Source: Bacteroidota bacterium (GTDB lineage: Bacteria > Bacteroidota > Bacteroidia > Bacteroidales > UBA4417). From it: a DNA stretch of 64,000 nt. Below the pieces are notes generated by a model. The model was not told the DNA's origin. It saw nothing but the letters and a program-made list of their open reading frames with translations, and did no database searches. The position numbers and the translations under genes were made by a program. The stretch spans positions 161,594 through 225,593 of the forward strand of contig JACAAZ010000002.1 of assembly GCA_013376995.1 (NCBI GenBank). Reading direction: 5' to 3'. This document shows positions 55,403 to 63,945 of this stretch, piece by piece (position 1 is the stretch's first letter; every line of letters starts with the position of its first letter).

Positions 55403-57712
55403 TTACTCCTTTAGCTTTTCAATACAAAGCAGGATATGCTCGTTGGTTGCCGGGATTCCTAAATTGACAGCTTTTTTATGGCCGGCAGTTGCTGAAATTG
55501 CATCCCTGATGGCCATCCATACGGATAATGCAAGCATAAACGGAGGTTCTCCAACAGCCTTGCTTCCATGAATAGTTCCGGGATTTGGAATGGATTCCAG
55601 GAGTTCAACATTGAAAGTCTCAGGAATATCAGCAATGACCGGAATCTTATAAGTATCCGGTGATGCATTCAGCAAGGCTCCCTTAAGGTCATGCTTGATA
55701 TCTTCGGTGCATACCCAGCCCAATCCCTGGATAAAACCTCCGCGGACCTGTCCAAGGTCAATTTCAGGGTTCAAGGTACTGCCAACATCGTTGATAATGT
55801 CAGTGCGTAAAGTCTTTACAAACCCGGTCAGGATATCAACTTCTACCTCTGATACAGCCATACCGAATGTAAAATAATAAAAAGGATTTCCTTTGCCCTT
55901 ATCCTTATCCCAGTGAATACCCGGGGTTTTATAATAACCGGTAGCACTAAGGCCGGTCTGCATCAGGTAAGCTTTCGCAACAAGCGCTTTAAATGGCATG
56001 GATAAACTCCCATCCATTTGAGAGCTAACATAATTGTCTGCGAAAACAATGCTCTCCTCGCTGATGGATTTACCGGACTGCTCAGAGAATAATTGTGCTG
56101 CAACTGCCGAAAGCCTTTTCTTCAGCTTGCCAATAGCGAGGCTAACAGCCATTCCATTCAGGTCGGTGCCTGAAGATGCTGCCGTTGCAGACGTATTTGG
56201 TACTTTACCTGTGCTGGTTGCTTCTAAACGGATATGTTCAGGGGATATGCCCAAATCATGAGCTGCTATATGCCTCATCTTTGTATGAAGGCCTTGTCCC
56301 ATCTCAGTTCCGCCATGATTCACATTAACCGTTCCATCCTGGTATATATGTACCAGCGCCCCGGCCTGGTTCAGGAAACTCGTTGTAAAAGAGATGCCAA
56401 ATTTTACGGGAGTCAGGGCTATCCCCCTCTTCTTGTATTCATGATGACTGTTGAACTCATTCGTTTCATTCCTGCGCCTGAAATAATCAGAAGATGCAAG
56501 GATCTTGCTGTAAATCATTTCAAGCCGGTTGTTTTCAACTGGTTTCCCGTAATGTGTTACGGCTTTTTCCCCACTGGTATAGAAGTTCCTGTGACGAACA
56601 ATAGCCGGATCTATTTTCAATTGTCTTGCAATACTATCGAGGATATGTTCTGTAACGACCATCCCCTGTGGCCCCCCAAATCCCCTGAAAGCCGTATTTG
56701 ACGGGAGATTTGTTTTGCATACCTGCCCCGAAACGAAAAGGTTGGGAATATAATAGGCATTGTCGATATGAAATAAAGCTCTTTCAAGGATGGCCCAACT
56801 TAGGTCTGTTGCATAGCCGCCATCACTGAATAAACGAATATGAGCTGAAAGCAGCAATCCAGTTTCATCAAATCCTGCCTTATAAAATCCAATAAACGGA
56901 TGCCTCTTCCCTGTGTAGCGCTGGTCTTCATCCCTGGTCAGCCTGATCTTTACTGGCCTCCTGCTGGCATTGGCCAAAAGAGCAGTCCAGGCAGCTATAT
57001 GATTGGCCTGGGTTTCTTTTCCGCCAAAAGCACCACCCATACGCTTTACTTCAGCGGTTACCAGGTTCCGGCCTATACCCAGGACCTCTGCAACAATAGC
57101 TTGGGTTTCGGATGGATGCTGGGAAGAACTGTAAACAAGCATTTCATGGTTTTCAGCAGGAATACACAGGCTGGCATGGGTTTCAAGATACCAGTGTTCC
57201 TGGGCGCCGCTGTCTATCTCGCCTTCAAGTATGAATGGGCAATCCGGGAATGAATCTTCTGCATCACCACGGATAATCATTCTTGGAGGTCCAAAGAAAG
57301 AGTTTTTTGCCATTGCTGTTTTGATATCCAGTATGGGCTCTTCTTCTTCAAATTCAACAACGATCTTCTTTGCTGCTTCTCTTGCAATTTTGATGGATTC
57401 TGCTGCCACAAGGCATATAGCCTGTCCTATGCAGGAAACCTGGTTTTCAGCAAGGCATGGTTCATCGTGTATCACCGGGCCCATTTGATTCTCACCCGGA
57501 ATATCGCTGGCAGTCAAAATGCAATGGACACCAGCAATTTGTAATGCTTCAGTTGTATCAACCCTCAGGATCTTTCCCTTGGCAATGGGGCTGAATAGAA
57601 CCTGTCCATGAAGCATCCCCGCCGGTTCCGCTATATCATCAATAAAAACGGCTTTCCCGGTCACATGGGCAATTGCGCTTTCGTGCCTGAGAGGGGTTTC
57701 GGATTTATTCAT
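55403..57712 (-). CDS. xdhB: Xanthine dehydrogenase molybdopterin-binding subunit
   Basis: The 769-residue subunit binds the molybdenum cofactor and oxidises hypoxanthine and xanthine. Family motifs: GGAFGGKETQ, the substrate Arg region SNTAFRGFGGPQGM, GGTEMGQGLH, and near the C-terminus KAVGEPPFMLALSVW with the catalytic Glu. All are as in bacterial XdhB. The gene begins 8 bp inside the end of xdhA, so the two are coupled. XdhC, the cofactor-insertion chaperone, is not in the window. Purine specificity is inferred from the Arg/Glu pair. Confidence 0.94.
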   Translation of the reverse strand: MNKSETPLRHESAIAHVTGKAVFIDDIAEPAGMLHGQVLFSPIAKGKILRVDTTEALQIAGVHCILTASDIPGENQMGPVIHDEPCLAENQVSCIGQAICLVAAESIKIAREAAKKIVVEFEEEEPILDIKTAMAKNSFFGPPRMIIRGDAEDSFPDCPFILEGEIDSGAQEHWYLETHASLCIPAENHEMLVYSSSQHPSETQAIVAEVLGIGRNLVTAEVKRMGGAFGGKETQANHIAAWTALLANASRRPVKIRLTRDEDQRYTGKRHPFIGFYKAGFDETGLLLSAHIRLFSDGGYATDLSWAILERALFHIDNAYYIPNLFVSGQVCKTNLPSNTAFRGFGGPQGMVVTEHILDSIARQLKIDPAIVRHRNFYTSGEKAVTHYGKPVENNRLEMIYSKILASSDYFRRRNETNEFNSHHEYKKRGIALTPVKFGISFTTSFLNQAGALVHIYQDGTVNVNHGGTEMGQGLHTKMRHIAAHDLGISPEHIRLEATSTGKVPNTSATAASSGTDLNGMAVSLAIGKLKKRLSAVAAQLFSEQSGKSISEESIVFADNYVSSQMDGSLSMPFKALVAKAYLMQTGLSATGYYKTPGIHWDKDKGKGNPFYYFTFGMAVSEVEVDILTGFVKTLRTDIINDVGSTLNPEIDLGQVRGGFIQGLGWVCTEDIKHDLKGALLNASPDTYKIPVIADIPETFNVELLESIPNPGTIHGSKAVGEPPFMLALSVWMAIRDAISATAGHKKAVNLGIPATNEHILLCIEKLKE

Positions 57713-59165
57713 GTTCGACGGGGGTTAAGGCGGTTTCTGCGAAGAATTTAATGAGTAGATTGCGCGCCATAATGCTACGGGCTTCCTTACCTGAACGCGC
57801 ATCTGCGATAGGTGTGAATTCTGAGGTTATGAGTTTGGATGCTTCACTTACTGTTTCAGAATCCCATTTCTTACCCGACAGGTATTTCTCAGTTTTATAA
57901 GCCCTGACGGGCTTTTCAGCCATTCCACCATAGGCCAGGATGATGTTTCGGACACAGCTGTTTTCATCTATATCTACTTTTACTGCAAGGCTTACAGTTG
58001 AAATATCCAGTTCTCTTCGTTTGGATGCCTTGTAAAACCTGAAAACCGATGAATTCAATTGTTTTGGGATATGAACAGCCCTGATCAATTCGTCAGCATC
58101 TAAAACTGTCATGCGATAGCCTGTAATGTAGGATTCCATGGCAACCAACCTTTTGCCCCTGAGACTTTCCAGTTCGACAGATGCACCAAGGGCAATGAGT
58201 ACCGGCAGTGTATCGCCAATAGGGGAGGCGGATCCAATATTTCCTCCCAGTGTAGCCAAATTGCGGATCGGATGGGATGCAAATACGCTGAAAACATCTT
58301 CAAAAAGTGGAATCCTGTTTTCACTCCGGTTCCACGTTTCTTCTATTGAAAGGCCTGAGCCAATTACCCACCCGGCTTCGTTTGCTTCAAATGTCTTTAT
58401 TTCCCGGATTCCGGATATATCCAGTATTTTAGGAATGAATTCATGCTTTTTGCTTTGTCGTAAAGCAAGATCAGTTGCGCCGGAGGCTATGAAAGCATCC
58501 GGATGCTCATTCCGTAATTTCAGGGCTTCATTCCAGGAAGCCGGTTTGAAGTATTTCTGTTTCCCATTATCTATGGTAATTGATTGCCCCTGTAACTGCA
58601 ATAGCTTTTCTGAGACAGCTTTTTCTTCGGGCGTGAAGGTATCATCCCCAACAGCCTCCAGGGCTTTAATTGCAGCCTCCAATATGGGCTGGTACCCTGT
58701 GCAGCGGCACAGATTACCGCTCATGGTGCGGATCACATTTTCACGGGTAGGTTTCAGTTTGCTCTTATAAAGAGAGAACAACGCCATTACAATACCGGGA
58801 GTGCAAAAACCACATTGACTTCCGTAAAGATCCACCATATACTGCTGAACAGGATGAAGATCGTCTCCTTTGCTCAGGTCTTCTATAGTAATTAACTGCT
58901 TACCATGCATCCAGGGAAGAAAAACCAGGCATGAATTGATAGCTTCGTAGCGGAGTCCACCACCATGTTGTGGCGAGGCGACAACAACCAAACATGCCCC
59001 GCAATCGCCTTCGGCACATCCTTCCTTAACTCCTTTATGGTCTGTAAGAGAGCGGAGATAATTCAATACAGTAACGGAAGGCTGGTAATGGGGATGACAA
59101 TTCAGGTCGATCTCTACAGGCTTGTTGCCAAGCAGAAATCTGACCTTTGAATTCAGATCAGGCAT
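57705..59165 (-). CDS. xdhA: Xanthine dehydrogenase iron-sulfur/FAD subunit
   Basis: I choose ATG 59165 (MPDLNSKVRF); a TTG at 59171 precedes it. The 486-residue small subunit carries a plant-type [2Fe-2S] cluster (GCAEGDCGACLVVV), a second [2Fe-2S] domain (CGFCTPGIVM, then GNLCRCTGYQPI) and an FAD-binding domain (LATLGGNIGSASPIGD). The fusion of both domains in one chain is the XdhA type. It passes electrons from the molybdenum site of XdhB to FAD and NAD+. The coupled xdhB gene overlaps its 3' end by 8 bp. Confidence 0.94.
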   Translation of the reverse strand: MPDLNSKVRFLLGNKPVEIDLNCHPHYQPSVTVLNYLRSLTDHKGVKEGCAEGDCGACLVVVASPQHGGGLRYEAINSCLVFLPWMHGKQLITIEDLSKGDDLHPVQQYMVDLYGSQCGFCTPGIVMALFSLYKSKLKPTRENVIRTMSGNLCRCTGYQPILEAAIKALEAVGDDTFTPEEKAVSEKLLQLQGQSITIDNGKQKYFKPASWNEALKLRNEHPDAFIASGATDLALRQSKKHEFIPKILDISGIREIKTFEANEAGWVIGSGLSIEETWNRSENRIPLFEDVFSVFASHPIRNLATLGGNIGSASPIGDTLPVLIALGASVELESLRGKRLVAMESYITGYRMTVLDADELIRAVHIPKQLNSSVFRFYKASKRRELDISTVSLAVKVDIDENSCVRNIILAYGGMAEKPVRAYKTEKYLSGKKWDSETVSEASKLITSEFTPIADARSGKEARSIMARNLLIKFFAETALTPVEHE

Positions 59166-59324
59166 GATCAATGGAATTGATGGTTAAAACGATGGTAAAA
59201 CTAAGAAATTCCAACGATCATAGTCAAATGGTGCATTGAATTCGATCGTGCCAAATGGAATAGACCTGATTTTTATATATGTCAGGGCTCAAGAGGGTAG
59301 TACGGAAATTATAAGCAGATTTCA

Positions 59325-60575
59325 TCAAAATTGATATCCCACCAACAACGCACCATAATTGGAAACCGATCCTATCGCAACTTTATCAGGCAGATAATCT
59401 GATTTTTTAATTCCGAATACATAACGGCTTTCAATAATATATCTCTTTTTAATCTGCAGTCCTGCTCCGAAACCAACACCTATAAATTCCCTTGTAAGTT
59501 TTTGAAATGCTTTTCCTTCATAAGCCCTTTGCAAAGGTGCTTCAAGGAATTTTTGATAATTTGTTTCATTAAATCCCATCCCCACAGAGAACCCGGATTC
59601 AAAAAAGTAGTTGAAATGCTGCCTCAGAAATTTATAACGAGCCATACTGGTGATCATAAAGTAATGCAATCCAACATCCGTGTATACAATATCCTTATAA
59701 TTCCCTGTGGTCTTAAACGAATGATAAAGGAATTCATTCTTTATTGATAACCTTCCGAAATTTCTTGGTAATACGATGTTGTAGAAAATGCCTGCAGTAA
59801 AATTGGTGGATGCAGGAAAATCAGCCTTTGTGAAATAGTTCATACCGTTGGAGTATTTCAATGTCGTAAGACTCACTCCCGCTAATACTCCCATTTCGTT
59901 GTGTTTAATAAAAGCATCATTGCCATCTTTAAGTTTCCGCTTCGAGCATTTATAATAATACAGGAAGAGATTAACCATTTCTTTCCTCTCGTATTTAATG
60001 TACCGTAGTTTGTCCTGAATTCCATGGCAATCGCCAAGGTAGATTGTTAACTGACCGATATATTTCTTGTTTTCAGTAACCGTTACATCTCCTAATTCAT
60101 CAAGTTTGAGATAGCGTTTATACAGCAGGAGTTCGTAAGTGGAATCATTTTTTGTGAAGAAGTGTGTTTTTGCCTTTTCATCAATATAATAGTAAAGATT
60201 TTTTTCTCCGTTGATCAAACAAAGCAGGAATACCTTCCGGTTAACATAATTGAATTTGACTTCTTCCTTTAGATCTTCCGTTTTATATGGGCTGTCATCT
60301 ATTGTGACTATAGCACTTTGGTAATATTCTCCGGAAACCTTAAAAGCCATAATATCGGAAGGGGAATATGCAGTTTCCTTCTCTGCAACAGATCGATAAA
60401 AATTAATAGTAGAAGGGTTTTTATCCCAATTATGGTAATCAATAAATCCCTGGACCGTATCATTTCCCTTCGTTACAATGAATGCAGGCTGCAGGTTTTT
60501 CTGTGCCTGGGACCAGGAGGTTAACAGTAGTAATACAGAAAGATAAGTGAAATTTCTGAAGTCATTTTTTTTCAT
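59325..60575 (-). CDS. Exported outer-membrane beta-barrel-like protein, unknown
   Basis: I place the start at ATG 60575 (MKKNDFRNFTYLSVLLLLTS); a TTG at 60581 is possible. The 416-residue product has a signal peptide, an N-terminal half with a small domain that includes DTVQGFIDYHNWDKNPSTIN, and a C-terminal half with alternating hydrophobic/aromatic strands (KFLRQHFNYFFESGFSVGMG, YIIESRYVFGI) ending in an aromatic residue (LVGYQF), as in outer-membrane barrels. I do not recognise a named family. Bacteroidota have many such proteins. It stands alone, between xdhA and the tRNA-Cys terminator. Confidence 0.78.
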   Translation of the reverse strand: MKKNDFRNFTYLSVLLLLTSWSQAQKNLQPAFIVTKGNDTVQGFIDYHNWDKNPSTINFYRSVAEKETAYSPSDIMAFKVSGEYYQSAIVTIDDSPYKTEDLKEEVKFNYVNRKVFLLCLINGEKNLYYYIDEKAKTHFFTKNDSTYELLLYKRYLKLDELGDVTVTENKKYIGQLTIYLGDCHGIQDKLRYIKYERKEMVNLFLYYYKCSKRKLKDGNDAFIKHNEMGVLAGVSLTTLKYSNGMNYFTKADFPASTNFTAGIFYNIVLPRNFGRLSIKNEFLYHSFKTTGNYKDIVYTDVGLHYFMITSMARYKFLRQHFNYFFESGFSVGMGFNETNYQKFLEAPLQRAYEGKAFQKLTREFIGVGFGAGLQIKKRYIIESRYVFGIKKSDYLPDKVAIGSVSNYGALLVGYQF

Positions 60576-60963
60576 AAACAAGAAATTTATTTGGAATTAT
60601 ATTTTAGAATAAAGACATAAAGTTTACAATATCAATCAAATAAATAATCAATACCTGGATTGTGAAAAGCCTTCGGGTCTTTTAAAAGCATCAAATATTG
60701 AATATCCGAAATTAGAAAGATTGGTACAATTACTATCACAATTCAGAATATTTTAAATTGAATTTTTCGATTGAAAGTGAAGAACGAATAATTTAATCGA
60801 ATATTAACTAAGATCAACAACGCCTGTACCTTCTCAATATTTGAATTAAAGGATTGAATGAAAAAAGGAATTAGTATCCGAATAGAACATTAGGAAGCGA
60901 AGAACTTATTTCTTCTATTCTGAAAACTATTGTTCGACAGAAGGAATGTCGCAGGTATTTAAA
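60576..60963. other. 388-bp AT-rich spacer, no gene seen
   Basis: No ORF, tRNA or repeat with support. The upstream part must hold the promoter of the minus-strand barrel-like protein. It ends at the tRNA-Cys terminator. Confidence 0.7.
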
Positions 60964-60992
60964 CAAAAAAAGCTCCTCTTTTCAGAGAAGCT
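60964..60992 (-). terminator. Rho-independent terminator of tRNA-Cys
   Basis: On the minus strand, AGCTTCTCT-GAAA-AGAGGAGCT (nine pairs, one G-T wobble) followed by seven Ts. It begins seven bases after the tRNA 3' end. Confidence 0.93.
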
Positions 60993-60998
60993 TATCCG

Positions 60999-61069
60999 AG
61001 GTATCAAGCGGACTCGAACCGCTGTAATCGGTTTTGCAGACCGGTGCCTAACCGCTCGGCCATGATACC
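60999..61069 (-). tRNA. tRNA-Cys (anticodon GCA)
   Basis: The minus strand folds into a 71-nt cloverleaf: acceptor arms GGTATCA/TGATACC, discriminator T as usual for tRNA-Cys, anticodon stem-loop GGTCTGCAAAACC with GCA, and a T arm GCGGTTCGAGTCCGC. No CCA is encoded. A promoter (61080-61109) and a terminator bound it, so it is its own transcription unit. Confidence 0.97.
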
Positions 61070-61079
61070 GTTGGGAGTG

Positions 61080-61109
61080 CAAAATTATAAAAATTCACTT
61101 AAATCACAA
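61080..61109 (-). promoter_or_regulatory. Promoter of tRNA-Cys
   Basis: On the minus strand, TTG (61107-61109), 19-bp spacer, TAATTTTG (61080-61087), then ten bases to the tRNA. This is the Bacteroidota primary-sigma consensus TTG-N19-TAnnTTTG. Confidence 0.8.
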
Positions 61110-61119
61110 TAAGATTTTA

Positions 61120-61311
61120 TCAGCTAGCCCGGGTGTATAGTTTCAGGCATTCAGGGCAGAGGCATGAATCATATTCAGCCTCCAGTTTATCAAGGTTCTC
61201 GGCAGGAATGTCATATTCGTAACACCAGCATTTGGAAGAGGTACTGCAATTGAATTCACTCCCGCAACGCGGACATTTCTTCTTTTGGATATTTAGGTTT
61301 TCAGGCATCAC
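61120..61311 (-). CDS. Cysteine-rich CWC-family protein
   Basis: The 63-residue protein has the family pattern CPRCGSEFNC, SSKCWCYEYDIP and CLCPECL: eight or nine Cys residues in three clusters, which would bind zinc. The start is ATG 61311 or the next ATG at 61308. Function of the CWC family is not established. It lies 50 bp upstream of the tRNA-Cys gene on the same strand and is itself not part of the tRNA transcript. Confidence 0.87.
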   Translation of the reverse strand: MMPENLNIQKKKCPRCGSEFNCSTSSKCWCYEYDIPAENLDKLEAEYDSCLCPECLKLYTRAS

Positions 61312-61420
61312 TGTTGTTTTTGTTTCTGCATTTTACACAATCACTTTGAAAATATAGCTTAATGCACCAATAACCCAATAATTGATAACCTATAACTATT
61401 TACCTAAAACCAATTCCAAT

Positions 61421-61777
61421 CTAACGCTCCAGCGTCACACTCACATGCTTCACCTTCCCACCTTCAGCCAGTGCCGGGTTAAGCTTCATCACCTTCACTT
61501 TTACATGTTCTGTTTCTGTGAAATTAGCATAAACCTGATCAATGATCCTCTTCCCAACATGCTCCAGCAGGTGTGATTTAACAGCCATCTCCGATTTAAT
61601 AAGCTTGTAGACCGCCTGGTAATTTAGTGTATGTTTAAGGTCATCACTTATCTCTGCCTCACTAGTGTTTGTTTTGATAGCTATATCCACCAAGAACCGC
61701 GTTCCAATTACGCGCTCTTCTTTAAAACAACCATGATAGGCAAAAAACTCCATGCCTTCAATTTGAATCAATCCCAT
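61421..61777 (-). CDS. folB: Dihydroneopterin aldolase FolB
   Basis: FolB cleaves 7,8-dihydroneopterin to 6-hydroxymethyl-dihydropterin and glycolaldehyde in folate synthesis. The 118-residue protein is the usual size and has the family motifs IEGMEFFAYHGCFKEERVIG, HTLNYQAVYKLI, HLLEHVGKRIIDQ with the catalytic Lys/Glu region, and KVMKLNPA. It stands alone on the minus strand between the CWC gene and glnS; other fol genes are not in the window. Confidence 0.95.
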   Translation of the reverse strand: MGLIQIEGMEFFAYHGCFKEERVIGTRFLVDIAIKTNTSEAEISDDLKHTLNYQAVYKLIKSEMAVKSHLLEHVGKRIIDQVYANFTETEHVKVKVMKLNPALAEGGKVKHVSVTLER

Positions 61778-61810
61778 AATACTCTTGATTAAGGTGCAAA
61801 TTTACACTCT

Positions 61811-61860
61811 TTATCTCTGTATATCCGTTCTTTCCCCGTCATCCGCGTTCCATTTTTTTA
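61811..61860 (+). repeat. Degenerate intergenic repeat phrase
   Basis: Related to 52661-52714 and to the minus strand of 18333-18405: CTGTATATCCGTTC then CATCCGCGTTC. Intergenic between folB and glnS. Confidence 0.5.
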
Positions 61861-61923
61861 TTTTCGTTACCGCTGGCAAACTGAAAATCAGTAACTCATT
61901 CCCTTAATTTACGCTGAACCTCG

Positions 61924-61931
61924 TACTTTTG
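61924..61931 (+). promoter_or_regulatory. -7 element (TACTTTTG) upstream of glnS
   Basis: Match to TAnnTTTG, giving a leader of about 57 nt for glnS that includes the CCGCCTCAGGCGG palindrome. No clear -33 TTG. Confidence 0.45.
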
Positions 61932-61943
61932 CAAAAAATCAGC

Positions 61944-61956
61944 CCGCCTCAGGCGG
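61944..61956. repeat. Short CCGCC-NNN-GGCGG palindrome, copy C
   Basis: CCGCCTCAGGCGG in the glnS leader, the same core as at 18267-18279 and 19774-19786. Confidence 0.75.
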
Positions 61957-61993
61957 ATCTATTTAAGCTATTTCCATCATAGAACACTTTTCC

Positions 61994-63706
61994 ATGAGCG
62001 AAGAAAAAACCAACTTACCAGCTGGGGAAGCCAAAGTTCCGGCCAACTTCATCCACCAGATCATCGACGAAGACATTCGTAACAATAAAAACAACAGCAA
62101 GGTTCATACCCGGTTCCCGCCGGAACCCAACGGCTACCTTCATATTGGCCATGCCAAATCCATCTGCCTCAACTTCGGAACAGCTGCCAAATACAACGGA
62201 CTTGCAAACCTCCGCTTTGATGATACCAATCCCACAAAGGAAGACACTGAATATGTTGATAGTATCATGGAGGATGTTCATTGGCTGGGTTTCGATTGGG
62301 GTGACAGGTTATTCTATGCATCCGACTATTTTGACCAGCTCTATGAATGGGCCGTAAAAATGGTAAAGGAAGGTAAAGCGTATGTTGATGACCTTACAGC
62401 AGAAGAAATAAGTGAACATAGGGGAACAGTTACGAAAGCAGGGAAGGAAAGCCCGTATCGTAATCGTTCTGTTGACGAAAACCTGGATCTCTTCACCCGC
62501 ATGAAAAACGGTGAATTTGCAGATGGTTCTAGGGTTCTCAGGGCGAAGCTTGACATGGCTCATCCGAATATGCTTATGCGTGATCCCATTATGTACAGGA
62601 TCATCCATACCGATCATCACCGTACAGGCGACAAATGGTGCATCTATCCCATGTATGATTATGCCCACGGACAAAGCGACTATCTTGAAGGAATTACCCA
62701 TTCCATATGCACGCTGGAGTTTGAAGTCCACAGGCCATTGTATGAATGGTACCTGGAACAAATTGCTGAAGGCAGTTATCGCCCCAGGCAGATAGAATTT
62801 GCCCGCCTGAATCTTACCTATACGGTGATGAGCAAGCGTAAGCTTTTGCAACTGGTGAATGAAGGAATGGTCAGCGGATGGGATGATCCCAGGATGCCGA
62901 CCATCTGTGGATTACGCAGGAGGGGGTTTACGCCGGAATCGCTTAGAAATTTTGCTGATGTCATTGGAGTTGCCAAACGCGACCAGGTGATTGATGTCTC
63001 CTTTCTTGAATTCTGTGTCCGCGAAGACCTTAACAAGCATGCAAACCGTGTAATGGCTGTGCTAAATCCACTGAAGGTGATTCTTACCAACTATCCTGAA
63101 GGCCAGGTAGAAGAGCTGGATGGGATCAACAACCCTGAGAATCCCGAAGCCGGGAGCCGCAAAGTGCCATTTTCAAAGGTTCTTTATATTGAAAGGGAAG
63201 ATTTCATGGAAGATCCTCCAAAGAAGTATTTCCGTCTTTCTCCCGGCATTGAAGTACGCCTCAGGTATGGATATTTCATTACCTGTACTGATGTTATAAA
63301 GGATGCTGCCGGCAACATCACTGAACTCCATTGTACCTATGATCCTGCAACAAAAGGTGGAAATTCTCCTGATGGCAGAAAGGTAAAAGGAACCATCCAT
63401 TGGGTTTCGGCCGGACAAGCCCTCGAAGCAGAGGTTAGGCTTTATGACAGGTTGTTCACAGTTGAAAATCCTGATGATGTACCCGATGGTGTGGACTTCA
63501 AAACCAACCTTAACCCGAACTCCCTTGTGAAAATTAAAGGCTATGTTGAACCCTGTTTAGCAACTGCTAAACCACTTGACAGGTTCCAGTTTGAAAGGGT
63601 TGGATATTTCTGTGTTGATTCCGATTCAAAAGAAGGACAATTGGTTTTCAATCGTACCGTGGCATTGAAGGATTCCTGGGCAAAGATTGAAAAGAACGAA
63701 AAATAA
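61994..63706 (+). CDS. glnS: Glutaminyl-tRNA synthetase
   Basis: GlnRS charges tRNA-Gln with glutamine directly. The 570-residue class I enzyme has the HIGH motif (HIGH at 50-53, in [15 protein letters not shown]) and a KMSKS variant ([11 protein letters not shown]), the GlnRS-type insertion [20 protein letters not shown] and the C-terminal anticodon-binding beta-barrels. Length is close to the E. coli enzyme; there is no YqeY-like extension. The gene for tRNA-Gln(CUG) follows 52 bp later on the same strand, an unusual linkage of a synthetase with its own tRNA. Confidence 0.97.
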   Translation: MSEEKTNLPAGEAKVPANFIHQIIDEDIRNNKNNSKVHTRFPPEPNGYLHIGHAKSICLNFGTAAKYNGLANLRFDDTNPTKEDTEYVDSIMEDVHWLGFDWGDRLFYASDYFDQLYEWAVKMVKEGKAYVDDLTAEEISEHRGTVTKAGKESPYRNRSVDENLDLFTRMKNGEFADGSRVLRAKLDMAHPNMLMRDPIMYRIIHTDHHRTGDKWCIYPMYDYAHGQSDYLEGITHSICTLEFEVHRPLYEWYLEQIAEGSYRPRQIEFARLNLTYTVMSKRKLLQLVNEGMVSGWDDPRMPTICGLRRRGFTPESLRNFADVIGVAKRDQVIDVSFLEFCVREDLNKHANRVMAVLNPLKVILTNYPEGQVEELDGINNPENPEAGSRKVPFSKVLYIEREDFMEDPPKKYFRLSPGIEVRLRYGYFITCTDVIKDAAGNITELHCTYDPATKGGNSPDGRKVKGTIHWVSAGQALEAEVRLYDRLFTVENPDDVPDGVDFKTNLNPNSLVKIKGYVEPCLATAKPLDRFQFERVGYFCVDSDSKEGQLVFNRTVALKDSWAKIEKNEK

Positions 63707-63716
63707 GTTGGCAGAC

Positions 63717-63749
63717 TTGCATATAGTTTTAAAAACCTTTTTAATTTTG
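63717..63749 (+). promoter_or_regulatory. Promoter of tRNA-Gln
   Basis: TTG at 63717-63719, 22-bp spacer, TAATTTTG at 63742-63749, nine bases before the mature tRNA. It lies after the glnS stop, so the tRNA can be transcribed independently of glnS. Confidence 0.7.
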
Positions 63750-63758
63750 CAGTCTCAT

Positions 63759-63831
63759 TGTCTGATGGTGTAATTGGCAACACGTCTGATTCTGGATCAG
63801 AAGAGTCTAGGTTCGAGCCCTAGTCGGACAA
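63759..63831 (+). tRNA. tRNA-Gln (anticodon CTG)
   Basis: A 73-nt cloverleaf: acceptor TGTCTGA/TCGGACA (one T-G wobble), D arm, anticodon stem TCTGA/TCAGA with loop TTCTGGA and anticodon CTG, T arm CTAGGTTCGAGCCCTAG. Discriminator A; no CCA is encoded. The sequence from the T-loop to beyond the terminator is duplicated 131 bp downstream. Confidence 0.97.
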
Positions 63832-63869
63832 CATGATAAAACCCAGCTTTTGGCTGGGTTTTGTATTAT
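63815..63869 (+). repeat. Direct repeat of tRNA-Gln 3' end plus terminator, copy 1
   Basis: 55 bp starting in the T-loop, covering the tRNA 3' end, the spacer and the terminator, identical to 63946-64000 where the window stops. The true repeat may be longer. The 76 bp between the copies contain no gene, but GACTAGGGC at 63874-63882 is an inverted copy of the repeat core GCCCTAGTC. Confidence 0.96.
63838..63862 (+). terminator. Rho-independent terminator of tRNA-Gln
   Basis: Stem AAAACCCAGC/GCTGGGTTTT, loop TTTTG. A second identical copy is at 63969-63993 within the repeat. Confidence 0.92.
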
Positions 63870-63945
63870 CCATGACTAGGGCGAGAAGTTTATCCCGAGT
63901 CAAATGGAGCCTTGATAGGAAAAGGAATTTAGATCTTGACGAGGG

